Below, one piece after another: positions 26,678 to 35,367 of a stretch of 64,000 nt of DNA. The notes below the pieces were generated by a model. It saw only the letters and a program-made list of their open reading frames with translations, was not told where the DNA came from and did no database searches. Numbering within the stretch: the stretch's first letter is position 1; each line of letters begins with the position of its first letter. Location of the stretch: the NCBI RefSeq assembly GCF_029968035.1, contig NZ_JASCIQ010000025.1, positions 62,001 through 126,000 of the forward strand. The letters run 5' to 3'. This stretch comes from Streptomyces cavernicola. GTDB taxonomy: Bacteria; Actinomycetota; Actinomycetes; Streptomycetales; Streptomycetaceae. Position numbers and translations under genes: made by a program.

Positions 26678-27711
26678 CACCACCACCGGCACCACCGCCG
26701 GCACCACCACCGTCGGCACCACCACCAGGAGGGGGCAACGGCCGTACGCGGAATGGGGGTTCACGCAAGCGGGACCGCGCCCCGAAGACGTACACGCGGC
26801 TCACCCAGCCCCTGGTCCGTGACGTGAAGGGCGGGCCGCTGCGGCCCGCCACCTGGGACGAGGCGCTCGCGAAGGCCGCCGAAGGGTTCCGCCAGGCGCG
26901 CGTGCAGCACGGACCGGACGCGTTCGCGATGCTGTCCTGCGCCCGCGCGACCAATGAGATGAACTACGTGGCGCAGAAGTTCACGCGGGTCGTCATGGGC
27001 ACCAACAACGTGGACTCCTGCAACCGCACCTGCCACGCGCCCAGCGTGGCCGGACTCTCCGCCGTCTTCGGCTCGGGCGGCGGCACCTCCTCGTACGAGG
27101 AGGTCGAGCACACCGACCTGATCGTGATGTGGGGCTCCAACGCCCGCTTCGCGCACCCGACCTTCTTCCAGCACGTGCTGCGGGGGATACGGAACGGGGC
27201 GCGGATGTACGCCGTCGACCCGCGCCGTACCTCCACCGCCGAGTGGGCCGAGTCCTGGCTGGGTCCGAACGTCGGCACCGACATCCCGCTCGCGCACGCC
27301 GTGGCCCGCGAGATCATCCACGCGGGCCTGCACAACGAGGCGTTCATCGAGCGTGCCACCAGCGGCTTCGAGGAGTACCGAGCCCTCGTCGAACCCTGGA
27401 CGCCGTCCCTCGCCGAGAAGGTCACCGGAGTGCCGGCCGCCGCGATCCGCGACCTCGCGCACGCCTACGCGACGGCTGAACGCGCCCAACTCTGCTGGAC
27501 GTTGGGCATCACCGAGCACCACAACGGCACCGACAACGTCCGCGCCCTGATCAACCTGTCACTGCTCACCGGCCACGTCGGCAGGTACGGCGCGGGCGTG
27601 CAGCCGCTGCGCGGGCAGAACAACGTGCAGGGCGGCGGCGACATGGGCGCCATCCCCAACCGGCTGCCCGGCTTCGAGTCCGCCGTCGACCGTCTGGGAG
27701 CCTACGCATGA
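26674..27711 (+). CDS. Formate dehydrogenase catalytic-domain protein (molybdopterin part, split gene)
   Basis: A 345-residue protein. After a 40-residue Pro-rich leader it matches the FdhF-type molybdopterin domain from just behind the N-terminal iron-sulfur motif: PLVRDVKGGPLRPATWDEAL, then NVDSCNRTCHAPSVAG. Cys120-His121 sit where Mo-ligand Sec/Cys and the catalytic His lie in FdhF. It continues to HNGTDNVRALINL and RGQNNVQGGGDMGAIPNRLPGF, then stops. The usual C-terminal molybdopterin-dinucleotide-binding domain and the [4Fe-4S] motif are absent; the latter is in the next gene. The two genes are thus arranged opposite to the order in a single-chain enzyme. ATGA overlaps both neighbours. 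Confidence 0.82.
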   Translation: MTPPPAPPPAPPPSAPPPGGGNGRTRNGGSRKRDRAPKTYTRLTQPLVRDVKGGPLRPATWDEALAKAAEGFRQARVQHGPDAFAMLSCARATNEMNYVAQKFTRVVMGTNNVDSCNRTCHAPSVAGLSAVFGSGGGTSSYEEVEHTDLIVMWGSNARFAHPTFFQHVLRGIRNGARMYAVDPRRTSTAEWAESWLGPNVGTDIPLAHAVAREIIHAGLHNEAFIERATSGFEEYRALVEPWTPSLAEKVTGVPAAAIRDLAHAYATAERAQLCWTLGITEHHNGTDNVRALINLSLLTGHVGRYGAGVQPLRGQNNVQGGGDMGAIPNRLPGFESAVDRLGAYA

Positions 27712-28568
27712 CCGCCATTCCGCTGCAGCCGCCGCGTCGTCTCGTGGAGTTCACGCTCGACGACGAACCGGTACGGGTCCCCGAGGGGTCCACCGTCCTG
27801 GACGCCTGCCGGGCCGCGGGCAAGGACGTGCCGACGCTCTGCCAGGGCGACACGCTCACCCCGAAGAACGCCTGCCGGGTGTGTGTCGTCGAGGTCGAGG
27901 GGGCGCGCACCCTCGCCCCGGCCTGTTCCCGCAAGGCGGAGCCGGGCATGGAGGTGCGTACGGACACGGAGCGGGCCCGGCACAGCCGCAAGCTGGTTCT
28001 CGAACTGCTCGCGTCCTCCGTCGACCTGTCGACCACGCCGCGCGTCGAGGAGTGGCTGCAGGAGTACGACGCGAAGCCCGACCGCTTCGGCCCGGACGCG
28101 GCCCGCCTGAACGAGTCCCCGAAGGTCGACAACGACCTGTACGTACGCGACTACGACAAGTGCATCCTCTGCTACAAGTGCGTGGACGCCTGTGGCGAGC
28201 AGTGGCAGAACACCTTCGCCATCGCGGTCGCCGGGCGCGGCTTCGACGCCCGGATCGCCGTCGAGCACGATGCCCCGCTCACCGACTCCGCCTGTGTGTA
28301 CTGCGGCAACTGCATCGAGGTGTGCCCGACGGGCGCGCTCAGCTTCAAGAGCGAGTTCGACATGCGGGAGGCCGGTACGTGGGACGAGTCGGCGCAGACG
28401 GAGACGACCACGGTGTGCGCGTACTGCGGTGTGGGCTGCAACCTGACGCTGCACGTGCAGGACAATGAGTTCGTCAAGGTCACCTCGCCGCACGACAACC
28501 CGGTGACCCACGGCAACCTCTGCATCAAGGGCCGCTTCGGCTACCGACACGTACAGAACCGGGACTGA
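27708..28568 (+). CDS. Formate dehydrogenase iron-sulfur part (2Fe-2S, two 4Fe-4S, N-terminal Mo-domain cluster)
   Basis: A 286-residue protein. Residues 10-80 are a NuoG/HoxU-like 2Fe-2S domain (Cys45, 56, 59, 73). Two ferredoxin-type motifs follow: C152-x2-C-x2-C-x3-C162 and C196-x2-C-x2-C-x3-C206. The end holds the MopB [4Fe-4S] motif CAYCGVGC with NLCIKGRFGY (Cys237, 240, 244, 272), after which the protein stops. In single-chain FdhA/FdhF enzymes this module comes directly before the molybdopterin domain, which here is the preceding gene. It presumably carries electrons between formate oxidation and NAD or another acceptor. ATG overlaps the upstream TGA. Confidence 0.85.
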   Translation: MTAIPLQPPRRLVEFTLDDEPVRVPEGSTVLDACRAAGKDVPTLCQGDTLTPKNACRVCVVEVEGARTLAPACSRKAEPGMEVRTDTERARHSRKLVLELLASSVDLSTTPRVEEWLQEYDAKPDRFGPDAARLNESPKVDNDLYVRDYDKCILCYKCVDACGEQWQNTFAIAVAGRGFDARIAVEHDAPLTDSACVYCGNCIEVCPTGALSFKSEFDMREAGTWDESAQTETTTVCAYCGVGCNLTLHVQDNEFVKVTSPHDNPVTHGNLCIKGRFGYRHVQNRD

Positions 28569-28575
28569 TCACCTC

Positions 28576-29454
28576 ATGGGACGCGTCACCGAGCGACGCC
28601 GCGTCATCCGTGTCCGGGACGGGGCGGTCTCCACCCGCCCGGACACGCTGGTCGCGGAGGAGCCGCTGGAAATCCGCCTCAACGGCAAGCCCCTCGCCAT
28701 CACGATGCGCACGCCGGGCGACGATTTCGCGCTCGCCGCCGGGTTCCTGGTGAGCGAGGGCGTGCTCGGCTCGGCGGAGGAGCTGCGCTCGATCGTGTAC
28801 TGCGCGGGCGCTCAGGCCGACGGCTCGAACACCTACAACGTGGTGGACGTCTCCACGGCCCCCGGTGTCGTGCTCCCCGACATCACCCTCGAACGGAACG
28901 TCTACACCACGTCGTCCTGCGGTTTGTGCGGCAAGGCCAGCCTGGACGCGGTGCGTACGACGGCGCGTTGGCCCATCGACGACGCGACCGGTACGGACCA
29001 CGGGAACGGCAGCGCTCCCCCGTTCCGTATCGACCCCGAACTGCTCGCCGTCCTCCCCGACCGGCTGCGGGCGGCCCAGCGGGTCTTCGACCGGACCGGG
29101 GGCCTGCACGCGGCGGCGCTGTTCACAGGGGACGGCGAACTGCTCGACGTGCGGGAGGACGTGGGGCGGCACAACGCGGTCGACAAGCTGGTCGGCCGCG
29201 CCCTGCAGGACGGCCGGCTTCCGCTGGCCCGCACGATCCTGCTCGTGTCCGGGCGCGCGTCCTTCGAGCTGGCGCAGAAGGCGGTGATGGCGGGCATCCC
29301 GATGCTCGCCGCGGTCTCCGCACCGTCCTCTCTCGCCGTGGACCTGGCGGCCGAGTCGGGGCTCACCCTGGTGGGCTTCCTGCGCGGTACGTCCATGAAC
29401 GTGTACGCGGGCGACCATCGCATTGCCCTGCAGGCCACGGCCGGTCAGGGCTGA
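28576..29454 (+). CDS. fdhD: Formate dehydrogenase accessory sulfurtransferase FdhD
   Basis: A 292-residue FdhD. The conserved Cys pair is Cys115 and Cys118 in TSSCGLCGKAS, used to pass sulfur to the molybdenum cofactor. Other family marks are PLEIRLNGKPLAITMRTPGDDFALAAGFLVSE and LDVREDVGRHNAVDKLVG. It follows the fdh genes by seven bases with the same orientation, in keeping with its need for activating formate dehydrogenase. A strong hairpin lies just past the stop. Confidence 0.93.
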   Translation: MGRVTERRRVIRVRDGAVSTRPDTLVAEEPLEIRLNGKPLAITMRTPGDDFALAAGFLVSEGVLGSAEELRSIVYCAGAQADGSNTYNVVDVSTAPGVVLPDITLERNVYTTSSCGLCGKASLDAVRTTARWPIDDATGTDHGNGSAPPFRIDPELLAVLPDRLRAAQRVFDRTGGLHAAALFTGDGELLDVREDVGRHNAVDKLVGRALQDGRLPLARTILLVSGRASFELAQKAVMAGIPMLAAVSAPSSLAVDLAAESGLTLVGFLRGTSMNVYAGDHRIALQATAGQG

Positions 29455-29484
29455 CGCGAGCGCCCGCCTACGCGGCGGCGGGGT

Positions 29485-29520
29485 CCCGGCCGGTGAGGAG
29501 CGCCCCCTGCGCCGGCCGGG
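29485..29520 (+). terminator. Hairpin after fdhD
   Basis: Perfect 9-bp arms CCCGGCCGG (29485-29493) and CCGGCCGGG (29512-29520) around an 18-base loop, 30 bases after the fdhD stop. No U-tract follows, as is common in high-GC actinomycetes. Confidence 0.6.
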
Positions 29521-29598
29521 CCCGGCGTGCACGTCCGTCCGGATACGCGGGTTTATCCGGATGCGCGGGGGCGGTGGCCGTACGTAAGGTCATCGCCC

Positions 29599-30108
29599 GT
29601 GGAACCGCTCTCCGAAAAACAGATCCGCTCGTCCTTCGTGAACTGCACCAAGGGCGAGGCGGCCCGCCTCAAGCTGCCCCTCTACTTCGCCGAACTCCCG
29701 TGGGCCGACCTGGACTTCCTCGGCTGGGTCGACCCGGGCGCCCCGCTCCGCGCCCACCTGGTGGTGCCGCGCGGCGCGGACGAGGCTCCGCTCGGGATCT
29801 CGCTGCGGGTGCCGTCGGTCAACCGCACGAGCGCGGTGAAGTCCAGCCTCTGCCAGATCTGCCTGACGGCCCACGCCTCCTCGGGCGTCACGCTCCTCGC
29901 CGCCCCGCTCGCGGGCGCCCGCGGCCGCGAGGGCAACACGGTCGGCACGTACATCTGCGCCGACCTGGCCTGCCCCCTGTACGTACGCGGCAAGCGCGAA
30001 CCGAAACTCCGGACGACGCGCTACGAGGAGTCCCTGACCTTGGAGGAACGCCTCCACCGAATGAACACCAACCTGTCCGGCTTCACGACTCGAGTCCTGG
30101 CGGGCTGA
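29599..30108 (+). CDS. FBP domain (EF-G-binding-type treble-clef zinc finger) protein
   Basis: A 169-residue protein. The C-terminal half has the four-Cys treble clef: Cys85 and Cys88 (SSLCQICLTAH) and Cys120 and Cys125 (YICADLACPLYVRGK). This matches the FBP C-terminal zinc-finger family, whose FusB-like members bind elongation factor G and relieve fusidic-acid stalling. The N-terminus PLSEKQIRSSFVNCTKGEAARLKLP is typical of the actinobacterial group. GTG start fits similarity. It is a lone gene after the fdhD terminator. Any antibiotic-resistance role is inference. Confidence 0.82.
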   Translation: MEPLSEKQIRSSFVNCTKGEAARLKLPLYFAELPWADLDFLGWVDPGAPLRAHLVVPRGADEAPLGISLRVPSVNRTSAVKSSLCQICLTAHASSGVTLLAAPLAGARGREGNTVGTYICADLACPLYVRGKREPKLRTTRYEESLTLEERLHRMNTNLSGFTTRVLAG

Positions 30109-30124
30109 CCCTTTCTCCTCCCCA

Positions 30125-30795
30125 CCCCGCCCCTTCCCGGCTGTGCCTGATATGCGGCTGCCGCCGCGTGGCTGCGGCGCTTCGGGGGCCAGCCCCCGGA
30201 CCCCCCCAAGCTCTCGGCTGCGCTCGAGCAGGGGGGACCCCCATCTCAAACGCCGGAGGGGCTGGATTTCTGCGGGGCCCCGACAGGTGCGCGGGGCTAT
30301 GACATCTGCGGCTCTGCCGCATGGGCACGACCAACCACGACGGCGCGCCAGGCGAAGGACGACCGAGGGCGGGGCGTGCCCCTATAGGGGCACGGGGCTG
30401 TGACATAAGCGGCTCCGCCGCGTGGGCGCGACCAGCCACAACGGCGCAGCAGCCGAACAACGACCGGGGCGGCACCTCAAGGGGCACGGGGAACTTCGCG
30501 ACAGCCGAACGACGGCCAGGGCAACACCAAGGGGCGCGGGGAACTGCGCGACCAACCACGACGGCGCGGCAGCCAAACAACAACCAGGGGCGGCACCTCA
30601 AGGGGCGCGGGGCTGTGACATAAGCGGCTCCGCCGCGTGGGCGCGAGCAACCACGACGGCGCAGCAGCCGAACGAACCACCGGGGGCGGGGGGCGAAGCC
30701 CCGAGAGCGGGGACCGGGGGCGGCAGCCCCGGAGCGGGGGGCAGGGGGCGCGGCCCCCGGAGCTGTCCGCTGAGGACTTTCGGGAAGGGGCGGGG
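30125..30795. repeat. Modular GC-rich repeat C, composite with several internal core copies
   Basis: Left end CCCCGCCCCTTCCCG (30125-30139), 16 bases after the FBP gene stop; right end CGGGAAGGGGCGGGG (30781-30795). Between are the TCAAACGCCGGAGG module and at least four tandem variants of the GGGGCGCGGGGAACTGCGCG core, some ending in GGGGCTGTGACATAAGCGG. The composite shows local amplification. It occupies nearly all of the 851-bp gap before the sialidase gene; I see no coding sequence. Confidence 0.85.
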
Positions 30796-30959
30796 AGGGG
30801 AGAAGCAACAGCACCCCGATCCCCCGCGCACGACTTCTTGTCGACGCCTCCCACCCCAAGTACCGTCTGTGACCCGGACATTGGACGTGGGATGTCCGGA
30901 TGACGTGAGATGACGTGAGATCAGACACCGCCAGGACCGCTCGAAGGGCAGGTCTCAGC

Positions 30960-32882
30960 ATGCCGTCCGGACTCCGCACACGACTCCGCACAAGACTCCG
31001 AAGAGCACGTCCCAGAAGGGCCTTACGCCCCCTCCTCGCCACCCTCACCGCCGCCACCCTCGCAGCAGCAGCCCCCCTCACCGCACCCGGCGCCCAAGCC
31101 GCCCCCGAGCAGGCGGACTTCTCGCAGCAGGTCCTCTTCAAGGCCTCCCAGGACCCGGGCTACGCCTGCTACCGCATCCCCGCCGTCGTACAGACAAAAG
31201 CAGGCACCCTGCTCGCGTTCGCCGAGGGCCGGGTCAACGACTGCACGGACGCCGGCGACATCGACCTCGTCGTCAAACGCTCCACGGACGGCGGCCGCAC
31301 CTGGGGCCCGCTGCAGGTCGTCAACGAGGGCGCGGGCGACACGCACGGCAACCCCGCGCCGATGGTGGACCGCGAGACCGGCCGCATCCTGCTCGCCGAG
31401 ACCTGGAACCCGGGCAAGCCCGGCGGCGGCAACTGCGACGTGCCGTGCGAGCGCACCCCGCACCTGCAGTACAGCGACGACGACGGCCGTACCTGGTCGA
31501 AGCCGCGCGACCTGAGCGACCAGATCCTGCCCGCCGACTGGAACTCCTGGTACGCGACGGGCCCGGTGCACGGCATCCAGCTGGAGCGCGGACCGCACGC
31601 GGGCCGCCTGGTCTTCGGCGTCAACACCGAGACGTGGAACGGCAGTCGGGTCACCGCCAACCACGCCGCCCTGATCACCAGCGACGACGGCGGCGACACC
31701 TGGAAGGTGGGCGCGACCGACTCCTGGCCCATCGCCGAGGACGGCACGTTCCGCCAGAAGCCCTCCGAGGTGACGCTCACCGAGCGCGGCGACGGCGAGA
31801 TCTACGTCAGCGGGCGCGAGCAGGACGGCACCGATCTGGGCCACCGCAGCCACGCGGTGAGCCGGGACGGCGGCGCGAGCTTCGACGGCAAGTTCCGCGC
31901 GATCCCGGACCTGTACGCGCCCCAAGTGCAGTGCGCCACCGTCGGGTTGGCGAGCCGCATGCTGCTGTCCTGCCCGGCCGACCCGGACCGGCGGCGCACG
32001 ATGATGGTGCGCTCCTCGTACGACGGGGGCCGCACCTGGGACAGCGTGGACCGCGGCACGGTCGTGTCCACGGACTGGTCCGGCTACTCCGACCTGGTGG
32101 CCATCGAGGGCGCGGACCGGGTCGGGCTGCTCTACGAGGGCGGCGCGGTCGACGCGCGCGACGAGATCCGCTTCGCCCGCTTCACCGAGGACTGGCTGAA
32201 GCCGCGCCGCGGCCCCGACCCGACCACCCCCGACCAGGCGACCGGCGCGTCCGGTGCGGCGGTGCTCGGCGGCGCCCGGCAGACGGCGGGCCGCTACGGC
32301 GGCGCGCTCTCCTTCGACGGCACGGACGACGCGGTACGCCTGCCTTACCGAGCCCAACTCCCGCTGTACGACGACGAGTTCACGGCGTCCGTATGGTTCC
32401 GCTACTCGGCGGCGAGCGGGGAGCATCCGCTGTTCTGGATGGGCGGGGTCGGCACCACGCAGCCGCAGGTGTGGCTGCGCGGCGAGCCCGCGTCCGGGCG
32501 GATCACCGGCCTGATGACCGCACGGAACGGCGCTTCCCCGTCCCGCTCGGCGGTGGTGCGCAGCACGTCGGCGTACAACGACGGCAAGTGGCACCACGCC
32601 GTACTGCGCCGAACGGGCGAAGAGTTCAGCCTGACCGTCGACGGCGCGAGGACCGCCGTACCGGCCGTGCCCGGCTCGGTGAGCCGCACCTCGGGGTTCG
32701 GTGTGCACATCGGCCAACGCGTCGACAGCCGGGGCCACTTCGCCGGTTCGCTCGACGAAGTACGGGTGTGGAACCGGGCGTTGAGCGACGCCGAAGTGAC
32801 ACGGCTGCGCACTCCTGGGGCGGCTGTGACACCCGACACCGTGCTCTGGCTGCCCATGGACCGGATCGACGCGGGCCGTTAA
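30960..32882 (+). CDS. Secreted exo-alpha-sialidase with C-terminal LamG-like domain
   Basis: A 640-residue secreted protein. An Arg-rich signal peptide ends after TAPGAQA. The sialidase propeller (about 50-430) has the YRIPAVV motif with the triad Arg near residue 68 and five Asp boxes (STDGGRTW, SDDDGRTW, SDDGGDTW, SRDGGASF, SYDGGRTW). A laminin-G/concanavalin-like domain follows (about 445-635; LSFDGTDDAVRLPY, WHHAVLRRTG, GSLDEVRVWNRALSDAEV). It should release terminal sialic acids, or related nonulosonic acids, outside the cell. ATG 30960 gives the best signal peptide and has GAAGGG upstream; GTG 30915 is possible. Confidence 0.9.
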   Translation: MPSGLRTRLRTRLRRARPRRALRPLLATLTAATLAAAAPLTAPGAQAAPEQADFSQQVLFKASQDPGYACYRIPAVVQTKAGTLLAFAEGRVNDCTDAGDIDLVVKRSTDGGRTWGPLQVVNEGAGDTHGNPAPMVDRETGRILLAETWNPGKPGGGNCDVPCERTPHLQYSDDDGRTWSKPRDLSDQILPADWNSWYATGPVHGIQLERGPHAGRLVFGVNTETWNGSRVTANHAALITSDDGGDTWKVGATDSWPIAEDGTFRQKPSEVTLTERGDGEIYVSGREQDGTDLGHRSHAVSRDGGASFDGKFRAIPDLYAPQVQCATVGLASRMLLSCPADPDRRRTMMVRSSYDGGRTWDSVDRGTVVSTDWSGYSDLVAIEGADRVGLLYEGGAVDARDEIRFARFTEDWLKPRRGPDPTTPDQATGASGAAVLGGARQTAGRYGGALSFDGTDDAVRLPYRAQLPLYDDEFTASVWFRYSAASGEHPLFWMGGVGTTQPQVWLRGEPASGRITGLMTARNGASPSRSAVVRSTSAYNDGKWHHAVLRRTGEEFSLTVDGARTAVPAVPGSVSRTSGFGVHIGQRVDSRGHFAGSLDEVRVWNRALSDAEVTRLRTPGAAVTPDTVLWLPMDRIDAGR

Positions 32883-32892
32883 CGTCCGGTGC

Positions 32893-34167
32893 GTGTCAGC
32901 CGCTGAGCGTACGAGGAGCCCGAGGGCCGGGAAGCGGAAGCGCGGCGCCTTACTCGCGCTTCCGCTCGTCGCGGTCCTGGTGGGCGTTCTGTTGGCCGCC
33001 CTCCCGGGTGAGGACGACCCGGTGGGCGGCGCCGCGTGCACCCCGCGCAAGGTGGCGTCCTGGGCCCCGGACCAGCGCACCACCGGGGAGTTCGCCCGCT
33101 ACGGCAACGACGCGGCCCGCGAGGACGACTGGACCGGCGGCGACGGCACGCACTCGGTGCGGCTTCCGGACGGCCGGACGCTGTGGCTGTTCTCCGACAC
33201 GTTCCTCGGCAAGGTGCACGCCCCGCCGAACCGCTGGGGCCAGCCGCACGCCTGGCGCGACGACAGCGCGCCGTTCGTGCGCAACTCGGCGGCCCTGATG
33301 GACCGTTCGGGCCGCCTCGAACGCACCCTGCCCGCGCCGCTGTTCGCCGACCCGGCCGCCGGGCAGTGGCGCTGGCCGGTCGCGGCGAAGGTCGAGCCGC
33401 GCTCCCCCGGCTCGTCCGAGCAGGTCGTGCGCGTCCTCCTCTGGACCCGCGCCACCGGCACCGGGCCGTGGATCTACGGGCTTCCGCTCGCCACCGAGGT
33501 CGCCACGCTCTCCCTGCCCGACCTGCGCCTCGAAGGCACGGTGAAGGTCTCGGACCAGTCCGCCGTCCCGGACCCCGCCGAGCGCGTCCTGTACGGGACG
33601 ACGACGGTGGACGGCGCGGAGTACACGTACGTCTTCGGCGGCAACGACGGGCAGACCGCGACGCGGCCGACTGCGGAGGCGTACGTGGCGCGCGTGCCGC
33701 ACGGCCGGCTCGCCGAGCCGGACGCCTGGCGGTACTGGGACGGCGAGGGCTGGGGCAAGGGCGAGGCGGCCGCGCCGGTCCTCGGGGACGGGGCGAAGAA
33801 GGGGGTGGGCAGCGCGTACAGCGTGGTCCGCGACGACGGGACCTGGGTGCTGTTCACGACGGCGGCGGGCGCCGAGGGCCTGACGACGCTCACCACCTAC
33901 TGGGCGTGCGCGCCGACCGGCCCCTGGCACGGCCCCGCGAAGGGCTTCACGCCGCCGCTGCCGCCGGACAGCGCGCCGCAGCCGGGCACCGCCGTCTACA
34001 ACCCGCAGGCCCACCCGGCGCTGCGCGCCGACGACGGCCGGCTGCTGCTCGGCTACGACGTGAACTGGCTGGACCCCGACCCGCAGGTGGCGCAGGGGCA
34101 CGTCAACCGGAACGTGTCGCTGTACCGGCCACGGTTCCTGCGGCTGCGGCTCGCTCCAGGCGACTGA
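32893..34167 (+). CDS. Membrane-anchored or secreted DUF4185-like protein
   Basis: A 424-residue protein with a basic N-terminus and one hydrophobic span (LLALPLVAVLVGVLLAALP), so either a signal anchor or an uncleaved signal. The outside part is beta-rich with repeated WxF/WxYG elements (LWLFSDTFLGKV, FVRNSAALMD, TYVFGGNDGQTA, LLLGYDVNWLDPD), resembling DUF4185/DUF5005 propeller-like proteins of unknown role. It starts 10 bases after the sialidase stop, implying cotranscription, and its last 65 bases overlap tail-to-tail with the convergent carrier gene. I cannot assign a reaction; a glycan-binding or glycan-cleaving role is only suggested by the neighbour. Confidence 0.75.
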   Translation: MSAAERTRSPRAGKRKRGALLALPLVAVLVGVLLAALPGEDDPVGGAACTPRKVASWAPDQRTTGEFARYGNDAAREDDWTGGDGTHSVRLPDGRTLWLFSDTFLGKVHAPPNRWGQPHAWRDDSAPFVRNSAALMDRSGRLERTLPAPLFADPAAGQWRWPVAAKVEPRSPGSSEQVVRVLLWTRATGTGPWIYGLPLATEVATLSLPDLRLEGTVKVSDQSAVPDPAERVLYGTTTVDGAEYTYVFGGNDGQTATRPTAEAYVARVPHGRLAEPDAWRYWDGEGWGKGEAAAPVLGDGAKKGVGSAYSVVRDDGTWVLFTTAAGAEGLTTLTTYWACAPTGPWHGPAKGFTPPLPPDSAPQPGTAVYNPQAHPALRADDGRLLLGYDVNWLDPDPQVAQGHVNRNVSLYRPRFLRLRLAPGD

Positions 34168-35215
34168 TCGGACCGGGGTCGTCCGGCACCGGCTCGGCAA
34201 CGGGAGGCTCGGCGTCGGCGGAGACCTCCGGGTCGCGGGCACGGCGCTTGGCGATGACGGCGCAGACCATCAGCTGCATCTGGTGGAACAGCATCAGCGG
34301 AAGCACCGCGAGCGAGGCCTGCGCCCCGAACAGGACGCTCGCCATGGGCAGTCCGGCCGCGAGGGACTTCTTCGACCCGGCGAACTGGATCGCGACCCGG
34401 TCGGCCCGGGAGAAGCCGAGCCTCCCCCAGCTACCGCCGGGGGGACCCCCAGCGCCGAACCAGGTGAGCGACAGCATCACGGCGAGCAGCACGATCTCCA
34501 CGCCGAGCAGCGCGAGCAGCCGCAGCGGGGTGACCTGGTGCCAGATCCCGGCGACCATGCCCTGGCTGAACGCGGTGTAGACGACGAGCAGGATGGAGCC
34601 GCGGTCGACGAGCCCGAGGACCTTCTTGTGCCGGGCGACGAACGGCCCGACCCAGCGGCGAAGGAGCTGCCCGGCGAGGAACGGCACGAGCAGCTGCAGC
34701 ACGATCTTGACGAGGGAGTCGGCGGAGAACCCGGCGTTCCCGCCGATGAGTCCGGCGGCGAGCAGCGGCGTCAGGACGATCCCGGCGAGCGAGGAGAAGG
34801 ACCCGGCGCAGATCGCGGCGGGCACGTTGCCGCGCGCGATGGAGGTGAACGCGATCGACGACTGCACGGTCGACGGCACCAGGGTCAGGAACAGGAAGCC
34901 GCTGTAGAGCGCGGGCGTCAGGACGTACGGCACGAGCCCGCCGGCGGCCAGGCCGAGCAGCGGGTAGACCGCGAACGTGCAGGCGATGACGGTGAGATGG
35001 AGCCGCCAGTTCCGCAGCCCGTCGAGCGCCTCGCGGGTGGAGAGGCGGGCGCCGTAGAGGAAGAACAGGAAGGCGACGGCCGCGGTGGCCGCCCCGGAGG
35101 CGACGTCGGCGCCCGTGCCGCGCGCGGGGACGAGTGCGGCGATGCCCACGGTGCCGAGGAGAAGCAGGACGTACGGGTCTATCGGCATCCAGGAGGGCCA
35201 GGTCGGGCGTTTCAC
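34103..35215 (-). CDS. Bile acid:sodium symporter family (BASS-like) transporter
   Basis: A 370-residue polytopic protein with about ten spans, matching the SBF-like group: LLLGTVGIAALVP, FFLYGARLSTREALDGLRNWRLHL, LTLVPSTVQSSIAFTSIARGNVPAA (the Na+-binding helix-break region) and FAGSKKSLAAGLPMASVLF. The C-terminal 50 residues are hydrophilic. BASS proteins move organic acids or steroids; the natural substrate in actinomycetes is unknown. GTG 35215 has GGAG upstream; a shorter ATG at 35188 is possible. A LysR gene starts divergently 152 bp away. Confidence 0.85.
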   Translation of the reverse strand: MKRPTWPSWMPIDPYVLLLLGTVGIAALVPARGTGADVASGAATAAVAFLFFLYGARLSTREALDGLRNWRLHLTVIACTFAVYPLLGLAAGGLVPYVLTPALYSGFLFLTLVPSTVQSSIAFTSIARGNVPAAICAGSFSSLAGIVLTPLLAAGLIGGNAGFSADSLVKIVLQLLVPFLAGQLLRRWVGPFVARHKKVLGLVDRGSILLVVYTAFSQGMVAGIWHQVTPLRLLALLGVEIVLLAVMLSLTWFGAGGPPGGSWGRLGFSRADRVAIQFAGSKKSLAAGLPMASVLFGAQASLAVLPLMLFHQMQLMVCAVIAKRRARDPEVSADAEPPVAEPVPDDPGPISRLERAAAAGTVAGTATRSG

Positions 35216-35330
35216 GGTGCGCTGTGCTCCAGTGCGATGGGTCGGTGAAGGGGCACGCGTTGCGGAGCGTGCCCTCTCCATCGTCCTCCTGATCGCCGTG
35301 ATCGGGAATCCGGGATACGGGACTGACTGC

Positions 35331-35340
35331 TATCGCGATA
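35331..35340. promoter_or_regulatory. Palindrome TATCGCGATA in the LysR/transporter divergent promoter
   Basis: A perfect 10-bp palindrome 28 bp before the LysR ATG and 116 bp before the transporter GTG. Its A/T-flanked symmetrical form is compatible with a LysR-type operator. Binding is inferred from position only. Confidence 0.5.
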
Positions 35341-35367
35341 CGTGATGACCGCGCTAGCGTGGGCGGT

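Noticed and set aside
30125..30795. Repeated units resembling a CRISPR array
   Set aside because: Units differ in length and sequence, there is no constant repeat with unique spacers of equal size, and no cas genes are present; they belong to the modular repeat family.
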